Below, piece by piece: positions 14,767 to 21,771 of a DNA stretch of 52,530 nucleotides. Each line of letters starts with the position of its first letter. Position 1 is the stretch's first letter. Origin of the DNA: an uncultured Phascolarctobacterium sp. (GTDB taxonomy: Bacteria; Bacillota; Negativicutes; Acidaminococcales; Acidaminococcaceae); the NCBI RefSeq assembly GCF_934190775.1, contig NZ_CAKPTG010000019.1:1-52530 (forward strand). Reading direction: 5' to 3'. The notes under the pieces were generated by a model. It worked only from the letters and a program-made list of their open reading frames with translations. It was not told the origin of the DNA and ran no database searches. Made by a program: the position numbers and the translations under genes.

Positions 14767-16008
14767 ATGAAAAAATCCTTAGTACTCGCTATGGCTATGG
14801 CACTGGGCGTAACCGCTTCTGCTTATGCTGCAAATCCGTTCTCTGATGTACCTGCTGGCCATTGGGCATATGACAGCATCAACAAGCTGGCTGCTGCTGG
14901 CGTAGTTGAAGGCTACGGCGACTCTACCTTCGGTGGCGACAAGCTGATGACCCGTTATGAAATGGCTCAAATCGTTGCAAAAGCAATGGCAAAAGGCGCT
15001 AATGTTGACAAACTGGCTGCTGAATTCGCTGACGAGCTGGACAACCTGGGCGTTCGCGTAGCTAACCTGGAGAAAAAAGCTGACAACGTTAAAATCACCG
15101 GCCAAATCCGTTATGAATATGGTGACCGTGATGGCGATTTTGGTGATAATGTTGCTAAAAACCGTCTGCGTACTCGTCTGTTCGTTAATGGTGCTGTTAA
15201 TGACGATTGGACCTATACTGCACGTCTGCAAAATGACCAAAACCTTGCAAATAACAAAGGTGATGAAACTACTTCTTTGAACCAGGCATATGTTACTGGT
15301 CGTGTAGGCGGCTTGGCAGTTGTTGCTGGTAAAGCACCTCTGACTTTGGTTGATGGTAACCTGTACGATGATACCGCTGAATTCGTTTCTGTATCCTATG
15401 GCAAAGACGTTAAGCTGACTGCATATGCAGGCCAACCGACCGACTATGGTTTTGATAACTTCTATGGTGTTTCTTTAGCTGGCAATGTTGGTAAATTGGC
15501 TCTGAGTGCTGGCTATGATGCATTTAAAGATTCTTTAGATGCAACTAAAGAAGGTATTGCTGATACTGCTAAAAACGCTAACGTTAAAGTAGGCGAAGAT
15601 AACAATGTTTGGAATGTAACTGCAAAATATGCATTCGACAAAAATGTTGCTTTGAATGCCGCTTACCTGCATTCTGATGTTGCAAGCGATAATCTGTACA
15701 ATAAAGATGTTGATACCGACGGCTTTGTTGTAGGCTTGGATTACAAAGGCGCTAAAGCTAAAGAAGCTGGTTCCTGGGGTCTGAGCACTAAATATTTTGA
15801 TCAAGGTGCTGGCACTTTCGTAGCTCATACCATGAAAACTGCCGATTGGGATAAATACCTGACTGAAGGCTTCAAAGGCTATAATGTTGGTGCTTCCTAT
15901 ACTCTGGCTAAGAACATGGTTTACATGCTCGACTACTATGATTTCGAAGGCAAAGAAAGCGATAAAAACGATCGTGTAATCTGGAGCCGTCTGCAAATCA
16001 GCTTCTAA
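14767..16008 (+). CDS. OmpM-type SLH-domain outer-membrane porin (copy 1)
   Basis: A 413-residue exported protein. It has a signal peptide (residues 1-20, cleavage after ASAYA), one SLH domain (about 22-65, NPFSDVPAGHWAYDSINKLA), a short coiled region (about 80-105) and a C-terminal beta-barrel of about 300 residues ending in aromatic Phe (LQISF). In Negativicutes such proteins tie the outer membrane to polyamine-modified peptidoglycan through the SLH domain while the barrel forms a pore. I start at ATG 14767, which has GAGGAGG upstream and opens a good signal peptide; the in-frame upstream ATG at 14722 belongs to the leader. The 5' part is identical in DNA to copy 2, but the barrel differs. 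Confidence 0.9.
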   Translation: MKKSLVLAMAMALGVTASAYAANPFSDVPAGHWAYDSINKLAAAGVVEGYGDSTFGGDKLMTRYEMAQIVAKAMAKGANVDKLAAEFADELDNLGVRVANLEKKADNVKITGQIRYEYGDRDGDFGDNVAKNRLRTRLFVNGAVNDDWTYTARLQNDQNLANNKGDETTSLNQAYVTGRVGGLAVVAGKAPLTLVDGNLYDDTAEFVSVSYGKDVKLTAYAGQPTDYGFDNFYGVSLAGNVGKLALSAGYDAFKDSLDATKEGIADTAKNANVKVGEDNNVWNVTAKYAFDKNVALNAAYLHSDVASDNLYNKDVDTDGFVVGLDYKGAKAKEAGSWGLSTKYFDQGAGTFVAHTMKTADWDKYLTEGFKGYNVGASYTLAKNMVYMLDYYDFEGKESDKNDRVIWSRLQISF

Positions 16009-16063
16009 TCTGACCTTACGTCAATCCGCTGAAAAGCAAAAAATTGCATATGCATAAATAAGA

Positions 16064-16089
16064 GAGGACGGTGCACGCCGTCCTCTTTT
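16064..16089 (+). terminator. Terminator after porin 1 (repeat family, variant copy)
   Basis: GAGGACGGTG/CGCCGTCCTC arms around a CA centre, then TTTT. This is the imperfect member of a set of four similar terminators at 16064, 17871, 18373 and 19103. From 16090 to 16341 there is no gene; the stretch is AT-rich. Confidence 0.85.
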
Positions 16090-16341
16090 GCTTACTGAAA
16101 ATAATGATGTTCTGGAATAAGCATTACAAGGCTAAAATATATTTGGCGTTCTGATCCTTATTTTTGTTTATACTAAAATGCGAGAAGTTGACAAATGTAC
16201 AGAGAAGCTGATTCAGACAAATATTCTCATGAATTAATATACCTAATGCCTCTTGCTATAGAATAATAAAATACATCTAAAAATAAAAGCATAAAAATAA
16301 AATAGTACTGTAATAGAGTTAAAGAAAAACGATAAAAATAT

Positions 16342-16370
16342 TTGCGCTCTGCGTTGTTGTATGGTATAAT
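16342..16370 (+). promoter_or_regulatory. Promoter of the second porin gene
   Basis: TTGCGC, a 17-bp spacer and TATAAT (16365-16370). It has the same spacing and GGTATAAT context as the promoter of copy 1. Confidence 0.7.
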
Positions 16371-16376
16371 GCAATC

Positions 16377-16572
16377 ATTGGCAAGAAGATTTAGATACTC
16401 TACTTGCCGTTAACATGCTTTATGAATCATTGTGAAGGAAAAACTGGCAAAGGATGACAGAGGAAACAAGGCAACTCTTGAGCGGAATTTGTTGGCAGCT
16501 CCGGAAGGTGATTTGTAAAAATAAATTATGAGCAGTTTGATAATACTGCTACTTCCTGAGGAGGAAACAACA
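16377..16572 (+). promoter_or_regulatory. Long conserved 5' leader of porin 2
   Basis: It is nearly identical to 14571-14766 from about 16422 on and keeps the same hairpin and the pairing that can cover the Shine-Dalgarno sequence. Conservation of an untranslated leader across the duplication argues for a regulatory role or recent gene conversion. Confidence 0.5.
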
Positions 16573-17814
16573 ATGAAAAAATCCTTAGTACTCGCTATGG
16601 CTATGGCACTGGGCGTAACCGCTTCTGCTTATGCTGCAAATCCGTTCTCTGATGTACCTGCTGGCCATTGGGCATATGACAGCATCAACAAGCTGGCTGC
16701 TGCTGGCGTAGTTGAAGGCTACGGCGACTCTACCTTCGGTGGCGACAAGCTGATGACCCGTTATGAAATGGCTCAAATCGTTGCAAAAGCAATGGCAAAA
16801 GGCGCTAATGTTGACAAACTGGCTGCTGAATTCGCTGACGAGCTGGACAACCTGGGCGTTCGCGTAGCTAACCTGGAGAAAAAAGCTGACAACGTTAAAA
16901 TCACCGGTACCATTAAAGCTTCTTACTCTTCCTATCATCAAAATGCTTACACCACTACTGGTGAACGTGAGAACCCGACCAATCACTTCGGTCGTCTGCG
17001 TTCCGACCTGTGGGTTAACGGCCAGGTAAATGATGACTGGACCTACTCCGCAATGTTCCGTAACGAGCAAAAATTCACTGGCGAAGAAGCTAATGCTGGC
17101 GAAGAAAAAGTTGCTTTCCAACGTGCTTATGTAAATGGCCGTATTGGTGGTCTGGCTGTTCAAGCTGGCCGTTACAACAAAACTGATATCACCGCTACTG
17201 CTGTAGGCGGTAACATCTATGATAACCGTATGGATGGCGTTCAAGTTTCCTACGGCAAAGACGTTAAGCTGACTGCTGGTTATGGCAAAGCAACCGCTTT
17301 GGAAACTGCTTCCGCTGAATATGACAACGATCTGGCTTATGCAGAACTGACCGCTAAAATCGGTGCTGTAAACGCTAACGCTGGCTACTACAAATTCTCC
17401 GATATGAAAGCTTGGAAAAACCAAGACAACAAAATCTGGACTGCTGGCGTAGGCTTTGACCTGGCTAAACATGTAGGCTTCACCGCTTCTTACTTCGATT
17501 CCAACCTGGATGACGCCAACAAGAACGATGACGGCTTCGTACTGGGCCTGAACTACAAAGGTGCTAAAGCTGCTGAAGCTGGTTCCTGGGGCATGAGCGC
17601 TCAATACTTTGACCTGGCTTCTACCGTAGCTGTAGCTCCTGGTTTTGATGCTGATTATGAAAAAGCCAACGGTTACAAAGGCTATGCTGTAGGCGCTAAC
17701 TACACTCTGGCTAAAAACATCGTTGCAGGCGTAACCTACTACGATCTGAAATCCAAAGCAAACAGCGCTGAAGAAAAAGAAACTCTGTGGAGCCAAGTAG
17801 TATTCAGCTTCTAA
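16573..17814 (+). CDS. OmpM-type SLH-domain outer-membrane porin (copy 2)
   Basis: Also 413 residues. Signal peptide, SLH domain and coiled region (residues 1 to about 113) are identical in sequence to copy 1, and the barrel then diverges sharply after the shared KADNVKITG. Motifs common to both barrels include the WxxGxVNDDWTY-like strand, VSYGKDVKLTA, YKGAKA-EAGSWG and GYxVGAxYTLAKN, and both end in SF. The two genes have separate promoters and terminators and are therefore independently transcribed. They may be alternative or differently specific pores. The start was chosen as for copy 1. Confidence 0.9.
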   Translation: MKKSLVLAMAMALGVTASAYAANPFSDVPAGHWAYDSINKLAAAGVVEGYGDSTFGGDKLMTRYEMAQIVAKAMAKGANVDKLAAEFADELDNLGVRVANLEKKADNVKITGTIKASYSSYHQNAYTTTGERENPTNHFGRLRSDLWVNGQVNDDWTYSAMFRNEQKFTGEEANAGEEKVAFQRAYVNGRIGGLAVQAGRYNKTDITATAVGGNIYDNRMDGVQVSYGKDVKLTAGYGKATALETASAEYDNDLAYAELTAKIGAVNANAGYYKFSDMKAWKNQDNKIWTAGVGFDLAKHVGFTASYFDSNLDDANKNDDGFVLGLNYKGAKAAEAGSWGMSAQYFDLASTVAVAPGFDADYEKANGYKGYAVGANYTLAKNIVAGVTYYDLKSKANSAEEKETLWSQVVFSF

Positions 17815-17870
17815 TCTGACTTTACGTCAATCCGCTGAAAAGCAAAAAATCGCATATGCATAAATGAAAA

Positions 17871-17897
17871 GAGGACGGTGCGCACCGTCCTCTTTTT
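17871..17897 (+). terminator. Terminator after porin 2 (22-bp perfect palindrome)
   Basis: GAGGACGGTGC/GCACCGTCCTC is a perfect palindrome followed by TTTTT. It is identical to the hairpins at 18373 and 19103. Confidence 0.88.
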
Positions 17898-17910
17898 GCG
17901 TACCTAAGGC

Positions 17911-17939
17911 TTGTACGTATTCAATACGTACGCTATAAT
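17911..17939 (+). promoter_or_regulatory. hicB promoter with embedded palindromic operator
   Basis: TTGTAC, a 17-bp spacer and TATAAT (17934-17939). The perfect inverted repeat GTACGTAT-TCA-ATACGTAC (17913-17931) lies across the -35 and the spacer. HicB proteins of this type bind operators as ribbon-helix-helix dimers, so autorepression is likely. Confidence 0.7.
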
Positions 17940-17959
17940 AAAAATGAGGAGGCATTTCT

Positions 17960-18364
17960 ATGTACAAAAAATACCCGGACAATTATATTTTCCCCGCCAT
18001 TATAGAAAAAAATGAAAAAAACTACAATATATATTTTCCCGATTTACCGGGCTGTGTTGCCTCGGGTGAGGATATTCCGCAAGCTGTTAATCAGGCTAAG
18101 GGTGCTTTGGAATTGCATCTTTGGGGAATGGAGCAGGATGATGAGGTGATTCCGGTTCCTGAATATAGAGATATGCAGATTGCTGCCAACGAAACCATTT
18201 GCTTTATTGATGTGAATATGTTTGGCATACGTGCAAAGATGGATAACCGTTCCGTTAAGAAAACGCTTTCTATTCCCTGGTATTTGAATGAATTAGCAGA
18301 AAAGAAAAAGATTAACTTTTCTCAGCTGCTGCAAAGCGCACTTAGAGCGCAGCTTGGGTTGTAA
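17960..18364 (+). CDS. hicB: HicB-family antitoxin-like protein, no HicA partner
   Basis: A 134-residue protein. The N-terminal HicB-like RNase H-like fold shows NYNIYFPDLPGCVASGEDIPQAVNQAKGAL. The C-terminal part (about 95-134, VKKTLSIPWYLNELAEKKKINFSQLLQSAL) looks like a ribbon-helix-helix DNA-binding domain. HicB normally neutralises the HicA mRNA interferase encoded beside it. No HicA-like ORF lies on either side: a porin terminator is upstream and the same terminator palindrome directly downstream. It therefore seems an orphan antitoxin or a solitary regulator. GAGGAGG precedes ATG 17960 by 7 nt. Confidence 0.85.
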   Translation: MYKKYPDNYIFPAIIEKNEKNYNIYFPDLPGCVASGEDIPQAVNQAKGALELHLWGMEQDDEVIPVPEYRDMQIAANETICFIDVNMFGIRAKMDNRSVKKTLSIPWYLNELAEKKKINFSQLLQSALRAQLGL

Positions 18365-18372
18365 AAAAATAT

Positions 18373-18399
18373 GAGGACGGTGCGCACCGTCCTCTTTTT
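18373..18399 (+). terminator. Terminator after hicB (same palindrome)
   Basis: Perfect copy of the GAGGACGGTGC/GCACCGTCCTC hairpin followed by TTTTT, starting 8 bp after the hicB stop. Confidence 0.88.
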
Positions 18400-18484
18400 G
18401 CAGTGGGCAAGATAGATTTTGCCTTTTTTGCTGAAATACAGTACTATGTAAGTAGGATAGTGTGTTTAGAAAGGTTGGTGTCTT

Positions 18485-18697
18485 ATGAGTCAACAAAAAT
18501 ATATTTCTGACGAGCAGGTTGTAAAACGTGCTAATTGTGCCGTAAAAATTGCTTTAGAAAAGAAGCGTGCTATGGATGTGCCTATTTTTACATATGATAG
18601 GGAAACGCAGAGTATTTGTGTAATTGGTAGCGATGGTAGTAAAACTCAAGTATGTGGGAGATATAATCATGGACGCTACAGCGAAAGAGTTAAATAA
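18485..18697 (+). CDS. Small antitoxin-like protein upstream of a Zeta-toxin remnant
   Basis: A 70-residue soluble protein with SDEQVVKRANCAVKIALEKKRAMDVPIFTYD near the N-terminus and GRYSER near the end. I recognise this pattern as the small gene that commonly precedes Zeta-toxin-family kinases in Firmicutes, but I cannot name a formal family. Its 3' end overlaps a 25-codon ORF that looks like the start of such a kinase. If this reading is right, the antitoxin outlived its toxin. It starts at ATG 18485, with a moderate AAAGG upstream. Confidence 0.65.
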   Translation: MSQQKYISDEQVVKRANCAVKIALEKKRAMDVPIFTYDRETQSICVIGSDGSKTQVCGRYNHGRYSERVK

Positions 18698-18746
18698 AAA
18701 GCCGGAGATAATCGTTTTTGTTGGTAAGAGTACCTTTTGGCAGTGA
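18669..18746 (+). pseudogene. Zeta-toxin N-terminal remnant
   Basis: A 25-codon ORF overlaps the previous gene and reads KKPEIIVFVGKSTFWQ before a stop. Zeta-family toxins start with KPEIIVFAGPNGSGKST, the Walker A loop of the UDP-sugar kinase. Here the glycine-rich middle of the loop is missing and the chain ends at once, so no kinase can be made. The missing bases could have been lost between GGT repeats. Downstream DNA shows no further toxin sequence. Confidence 0.6.
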
Positions 18747-18817
18747 TAAAAGAATAACTCTCTTGCTTTTTGAGACGCTTTTGTGTAAACTTAGACTAAA
18801 AGGAGGGGATTACTTTG

Positions 18818-19087
18818 ATGTATCCGTTTTTAACCTTAGACGATAATACAGAAATTGTACATTCCGAGATGCGCAGTGATGGAACTGTAAAAGTTTACAT
18901 TGAAAAGCCTGATGCCAAGGATTGCTTTCATCATGCTACGTGTTATTTACCGGATTATAAGTGGGAAGATATATTTGGTTTTTCACAAGAAGAAATAGAT
19001 AAGTATCAGGAAATTATTGAATCAACGGCACATTTAATCATGCAATTCTCTCAAGAGGGTGGGTTCGATAATGCCTCAGGTTTTTAA
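18818..19087 (+). CDS. Conserved small protein of unknown function
   Basis: An 89-residue acidic protein containing KVYIEKPDAKDCFHHATCYLPDYKWEDIFGF and ending EGGFDNASGF. I have seen similar small proteins in Firmicutes, usually annotated hypothetical, with a DUF4160 gene following. Here a truncated DUF4160 start (MPQVFKIG) overlaps its last codons, supporting a former gene pair. AAGGAGGGG lies upstream of ATG 18818. No catalytic motif is visible. A toxin-antitoxin role is possible but unproven. Confidence 0.65.
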   Translation: MYPFLTLDDNTEIVHSEMRSDGTVKVYIEKPDAKDCFHHATCYLPDYKWEDIFGFSQEEIDKYQEIIESTAHLIMQFSQEGGFDNASGF

Positions 19088-19148
19088 GATAGGTAAAAGA
19101 GAGAGGACGGTGCGCACCGTCCTCTTTTTTCTACATCGAAATGTATAA
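19071..19148 (+). pseudogene. DUF4160 remnant truncated at a terminator repeat
   Basis: The ORF starts MPQVFKIG, the typical opening of DUF4160 proteins, inside the end of the preceding gene in another frame. After eight codons it runs into the repeated GAGGACGG terminator and stops 17 codons later. The loss looks like a deletion with one end at the terminator palindrome. Confidence 0.55.
19103..19130 (+). terminator. Fourth copy of the GAGGACGG terminator
   Basis: A perfect palindrome followed by TTTTTT, identical to the copies at 17871 and 18373. Confidence 0.88.
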
Positions 19149-19227
19149 AACATCGCAAAAACACAAACTACATACATTGCGATGTATGTAGTTAGCCGAA
19201 AAACATCTTTTTCTACATTGCAATGTA
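19132..19227 (+). promoter_or_regulatory. Three palindromic operators spaced exactly 41 bp apart
   Basis: TACATCGAAATGTA (19132-19145), TACATTGCGATGTA (19173-19186) and TACATTGCAATGTA (19214-19227). The middle one extends to a perfect 24-bp palindrome (19168-19191). Equal spacing of about four helical turns implies cooperative binding on one DNA face. They precede the AAA ATPase gene. No regulator of an obviously matching type is adjacent. Confidence 0.6.
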
Positions 19228-19301
19228 TGAAATTCTTGCAAAAAGAAGCAAAAGGGTATAAGATAGATATAAGAAATAGTGAAGCAGAAAGGAGAGCGGC
19301 G

Positions 19302-20513
19302 ATGAGTCAACAGTGGATTGTAAGAGAAGCATATTTAAATAAGCTAATTGCTCTTAAGGATAAACAGCTTATCAAGGTTATTACAGGTGTGCGACGTTCT
19401 GGAAAATCGACCTTGTTGGAAATATTCCAGGAGTATCTTGTTGGGCATGGCATAGAGCGGGAACAGATTATTTCGATAAATTTTGAAGACTACGAGTATC
19501 GTTATTTGCGTAATCCGGATCAACTCTATCAATATATTAAAGAACGTCTTAGCGAAAATAGTTATACCTACATTTTTTTGGATGAAATCCAGCATGTGGA
19601 TAATTTTCAGGAAGTAGTTGACGGTTTATATATAAAGAAAAATGTAGATATTTATATTACCGGCTCTAATGCTAATATGTTGTCAGGAGAACTGGCAACC
19701 TTATTATCAGGTCGTTATGTTGAAATTTCTATTTTACCATTATCCTTTAAAGAGTATGCCGAAAATGTAGCTGATAATAAAACTCTGATGCAGAAGTATA
19801 ATGATTACATAACATATGGATCGTTTCCGTATGTGTTGGAGTTGGAGAAAAATCCCGGAGAAGTACAGGATTACATAGAGGGAATTTATAATACAGTTGT
19901 TGTCAAGGACATCATTGGACGTAAAAGGGTTACAGATCCCATGATGCTGGAAAGCATTGTGCTGTTTACCTTGGATAATATTGGCAATCAGCTGTCTACG
20001 AAAAAAATTGCCGATACGATGACCTCTGCAGGAAGAAAAATTGATGTACGTACTGTGGAAAAATACATTAATTCGTTGCAGGAATGTTACATCTTATATC
20101 AGGCAAGAAGGTATAATATAAAGGGAAAGCAGCTTTTGCGCAGCCTGGAAAAATATTATGCAGTAGATATGGGCCTGCGTTATGCTATGTTAGGCTCTAA
20201 AGCTTTTGATGTCGGGCATGTTTTGGAAAATGTAGTTTATCTGGAGCTTTTGCGCCGTGGCTATAAGGTTTATGTAGGTAAGGTCGACGAGCTGGAGGTT
20301 GATTTTGTCGCTGTCAAGCCGCAGGGAATAACTTATTTCCAGATTTCCGCAACTGTGCGTGATTCTAAAACCTTAGAGCGGGAGCTGGCATCCTTAAGGG
20401 CAATTAATGATTCGCATCCCAAATATCTGCTTACTTTAGATGAGGATCCGGATGCTAATTATGACGGCATTATCAGGACGAATGTTTTAAATTGGCTGAT
20501 GCAGAATAAATAA
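19302..20513 (+). CDS. AAA ATPase with DUF4143 (AAA_14 family)
   Basis: A 403-residue soluble ATPase. The P-loop GVRRSGKST is at residues 29-37, Walker B YIFLDEIQHV at about 87-96, and the sensor GSNANMLSGEL after it. A winged-helix and DUF4143 C-terminal half follows, with a VDFVAVKPQG stretch that resembles the PD-(D/E)XK-like core of this domain. Proteins of this family are common in bacteria and archaea and have no settled function. I start at ATG 19302 behind GGAGAG; the ORF's upstream extension reads through the operator array. It is followed 16 bp later by the esterase and may head the esterase-thioesterase-rnr-smpB operon. Confidence 0.85.
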   Translation: MSQQWIVREAYLNKLIALKDKQLIKVITGVRRSGKSTLLEIFQEYLVGHGIEREQIISINFEDYEYRYLRNPDQLYQYIKERLSENSYTYIFLDEIQHVDNFQEVVDGLYIKKNVDIYITGSNANMLSGELATLLSGRYVEISILPLSFKEYAENVADNKTLMQKYNDYITYGSFPYVLELEKNPGEVQDYIEGIYNTVVVKDIIGRKRVTDPMMLESIVLFTLDNIGNQLSTKKIADTMTSAGRKIDVRTVEKYINSLQECYILYQARRYNIKGKQLLRSLEKYYAVDMGLRYAMLGSKAFDVGHVLENVVYLELLRRGYKVYVGKVDELEVDFVAVKPQGITYFQISATVRDSKTLERELASLRAINDSHPKYLLTLDEDPDANYDGIIRTNVLNWLMQNK

Positions 20514-20529
20514 TTTTGAGGTGAAGCTT

Positions 20530-21288
20530 GTGCAGATAATTGAAGGTGCAGAATCATTTCTGCTGGAAGGGAAAAATAATAAGGCGGTTTTGCTTTTGCA
20601 TGGTTACACCGGTGCACCGTCGGAAATGCGACCGCTGGGTGATTACCTGCATGCGCTTGGCTACACGGTGAGCTGCGTGCGCCTTCCTGGCCACGGCACG
20701 AGCATCAAGGACCTGGAGGCAACCACCGCGACGGATTGGTATGGTGCAGCCGAAGCGGCCTGCCAGGAGCTGCTGGAGCGCTTTGACTGCGTGTACGTGG
20801 CAGGCCTTTCGATGGGCGGACTGCTGGCCATCAAGCTGGCCGCAAAGCTGCCGGTGAAGAAGGCTGCTTTTATTTCGGCACCTATTTTTGTGCAGGATAA
20901 GCGTGCGCCACTGTTGGCGTTCTTGCGCTTTTTCATCCACTACTTGCCTAAGCACAAGAAGAATTACCAGGAGCTGCAGAAGTATTGCATATCCTATGCC
21001 AAAATGCCGACGAAGCCGTTGATGAGTCTTTTTAAGATGCTTAACGAATGCAAAAATAAGCTGCTGGCAGAAATCAAAATCCCCTGCCTGGTTTTGCAGT
21101 CGAAAACAGAGCATACGGTGCAGCCGCGCAGTGCTGAATACATCTATAATAAATTAGCCGCAGCCGCCAGCAGAAGATTAGTCTGGTTTGAACACAGCGG
21201 GCATATTCTGACGCTGGACCGCGAGCATGAGGCTGTTTTTAAGGAAATCGCCGATTTTTTTGCAGAAGAAAAGGATATTGAGGGGTAA
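20530..21288 (+). CDS. Alpha/beta-hydrolase carboxylesterase (Est30/YvaK type)
   Basis: A 252-residue cytoplasmic esterase. It has the oxyanion-hole region LLLHGYTGAPSEM, the nucleophile serine in GLSMGG, and a C-terminal catalytic histidine in EHSGHILTLDRE, giving a full Ser-Asp-His set. In Bacillus the homologue yvaK sits between secG and rnr, and here it lies just upstream of rnr. GTG 20530 is preferred because GAGGTGA lies 6-8 nt upstream; the in-frame GTG at 20521 is part of that site. Activity on short-chain carboxyl esters is known for the family. The physiological substrate is not. Confidence 0.88.
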   Translation: MQIIEGAESFLLEGKNNKAVLLLHGYTGAPSEMRPLGDYLHALGYTVSCVRLPGHGTSIKDLEATTATDWYGAAEAACQELLERFDCVYVAGLSMGGLLAIKLAAKLPVKKAAFISAPIFVQDKRAPLLAFLRFFIHYLPKHKKNYQELQKYCISYAKMPTKPLMSLFKMLNECKNKLLAEIKIPCLVLQSKTEHTVQPRSAEYIYNKLAAAASRRLVWFEHSGHILTLDREHEAVFKEIADFFAEEKDIEG

Positions 21289-21298
21289 ACGAAGAAAT

Positions 21299-21760
21299 AT
21301 GGATAAGTCACTGTTGAATAATAATGAATATAGCTGGTGCTTTGCCTGTGGCAAGGATAATCCCAGTGGTTTACATATGCGTTTTGAAATTGATGACGAC
21401 AAATGCACAGCGTATTTTACGCCGCGCCGGGAGCACCAGAGCTACCCCGGACGTATGCATGGCGGACTAGTCGCCGTACTGCTGGATGAGGTGACAGGCA
21501 ATTATCTTTTTGCCAAGGAGGGCAAGCCATCCTATACGGCGAAGATTGAAATCCGCTACCGCCAGCCACTGGCGATTGGCGAAGAGGTTGTCTGCACCGG
21601 GCGCGAGCTGAAGCGTAAGGGACGCATGGTGGAGATGCAGGGTACAATCTGCAAGAAGGATGGTACGCTTTTAGCAGAATGTCTGTCGAAGATGATGATT
21701 GTGGACGAAACGCCGCAACCGTCGCGTAAGCTCGCCGCAGGCGAGGGTGAAGAAGAATAG
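21299..21760 (+). CDS. PaaI-type hotdog-fold thioesterase
   Basis: A 153-residue hotdog protein with the family motif HGGLVAVLLDEVTGNYLF; the central Asp/Glu positions are typical of acyl-CoA thioesterases. N-terminal CFACGKDNPSGLHMRF is the usual opening of this branch. The start at ATG 21299 follows the esterase stop by 10 bp; the longer ORF upstream overlaps the esterase and is rejected. A role with the neighbouring esterase in acyl-group clearance is possible, but the operon with rnr and smpB gives no metabolic clue. Confidence 0.82.
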   Translation: MDKSLLNNNEYSWCFACGKDNPSGLHMRFEIDDDKCTAYFTPRREHQSYPGRMHGGLVAVLLDEVTGNYLFAKEGKPSYTAKIEIRYRQPLAIGEEVVCTGRELKRKGRMVEMQGTICKKDGTLLAECLSKMMIVDETPQPSRKLAAGEGEEE

Positions 21761-21771
21761 AGGTAAATATT

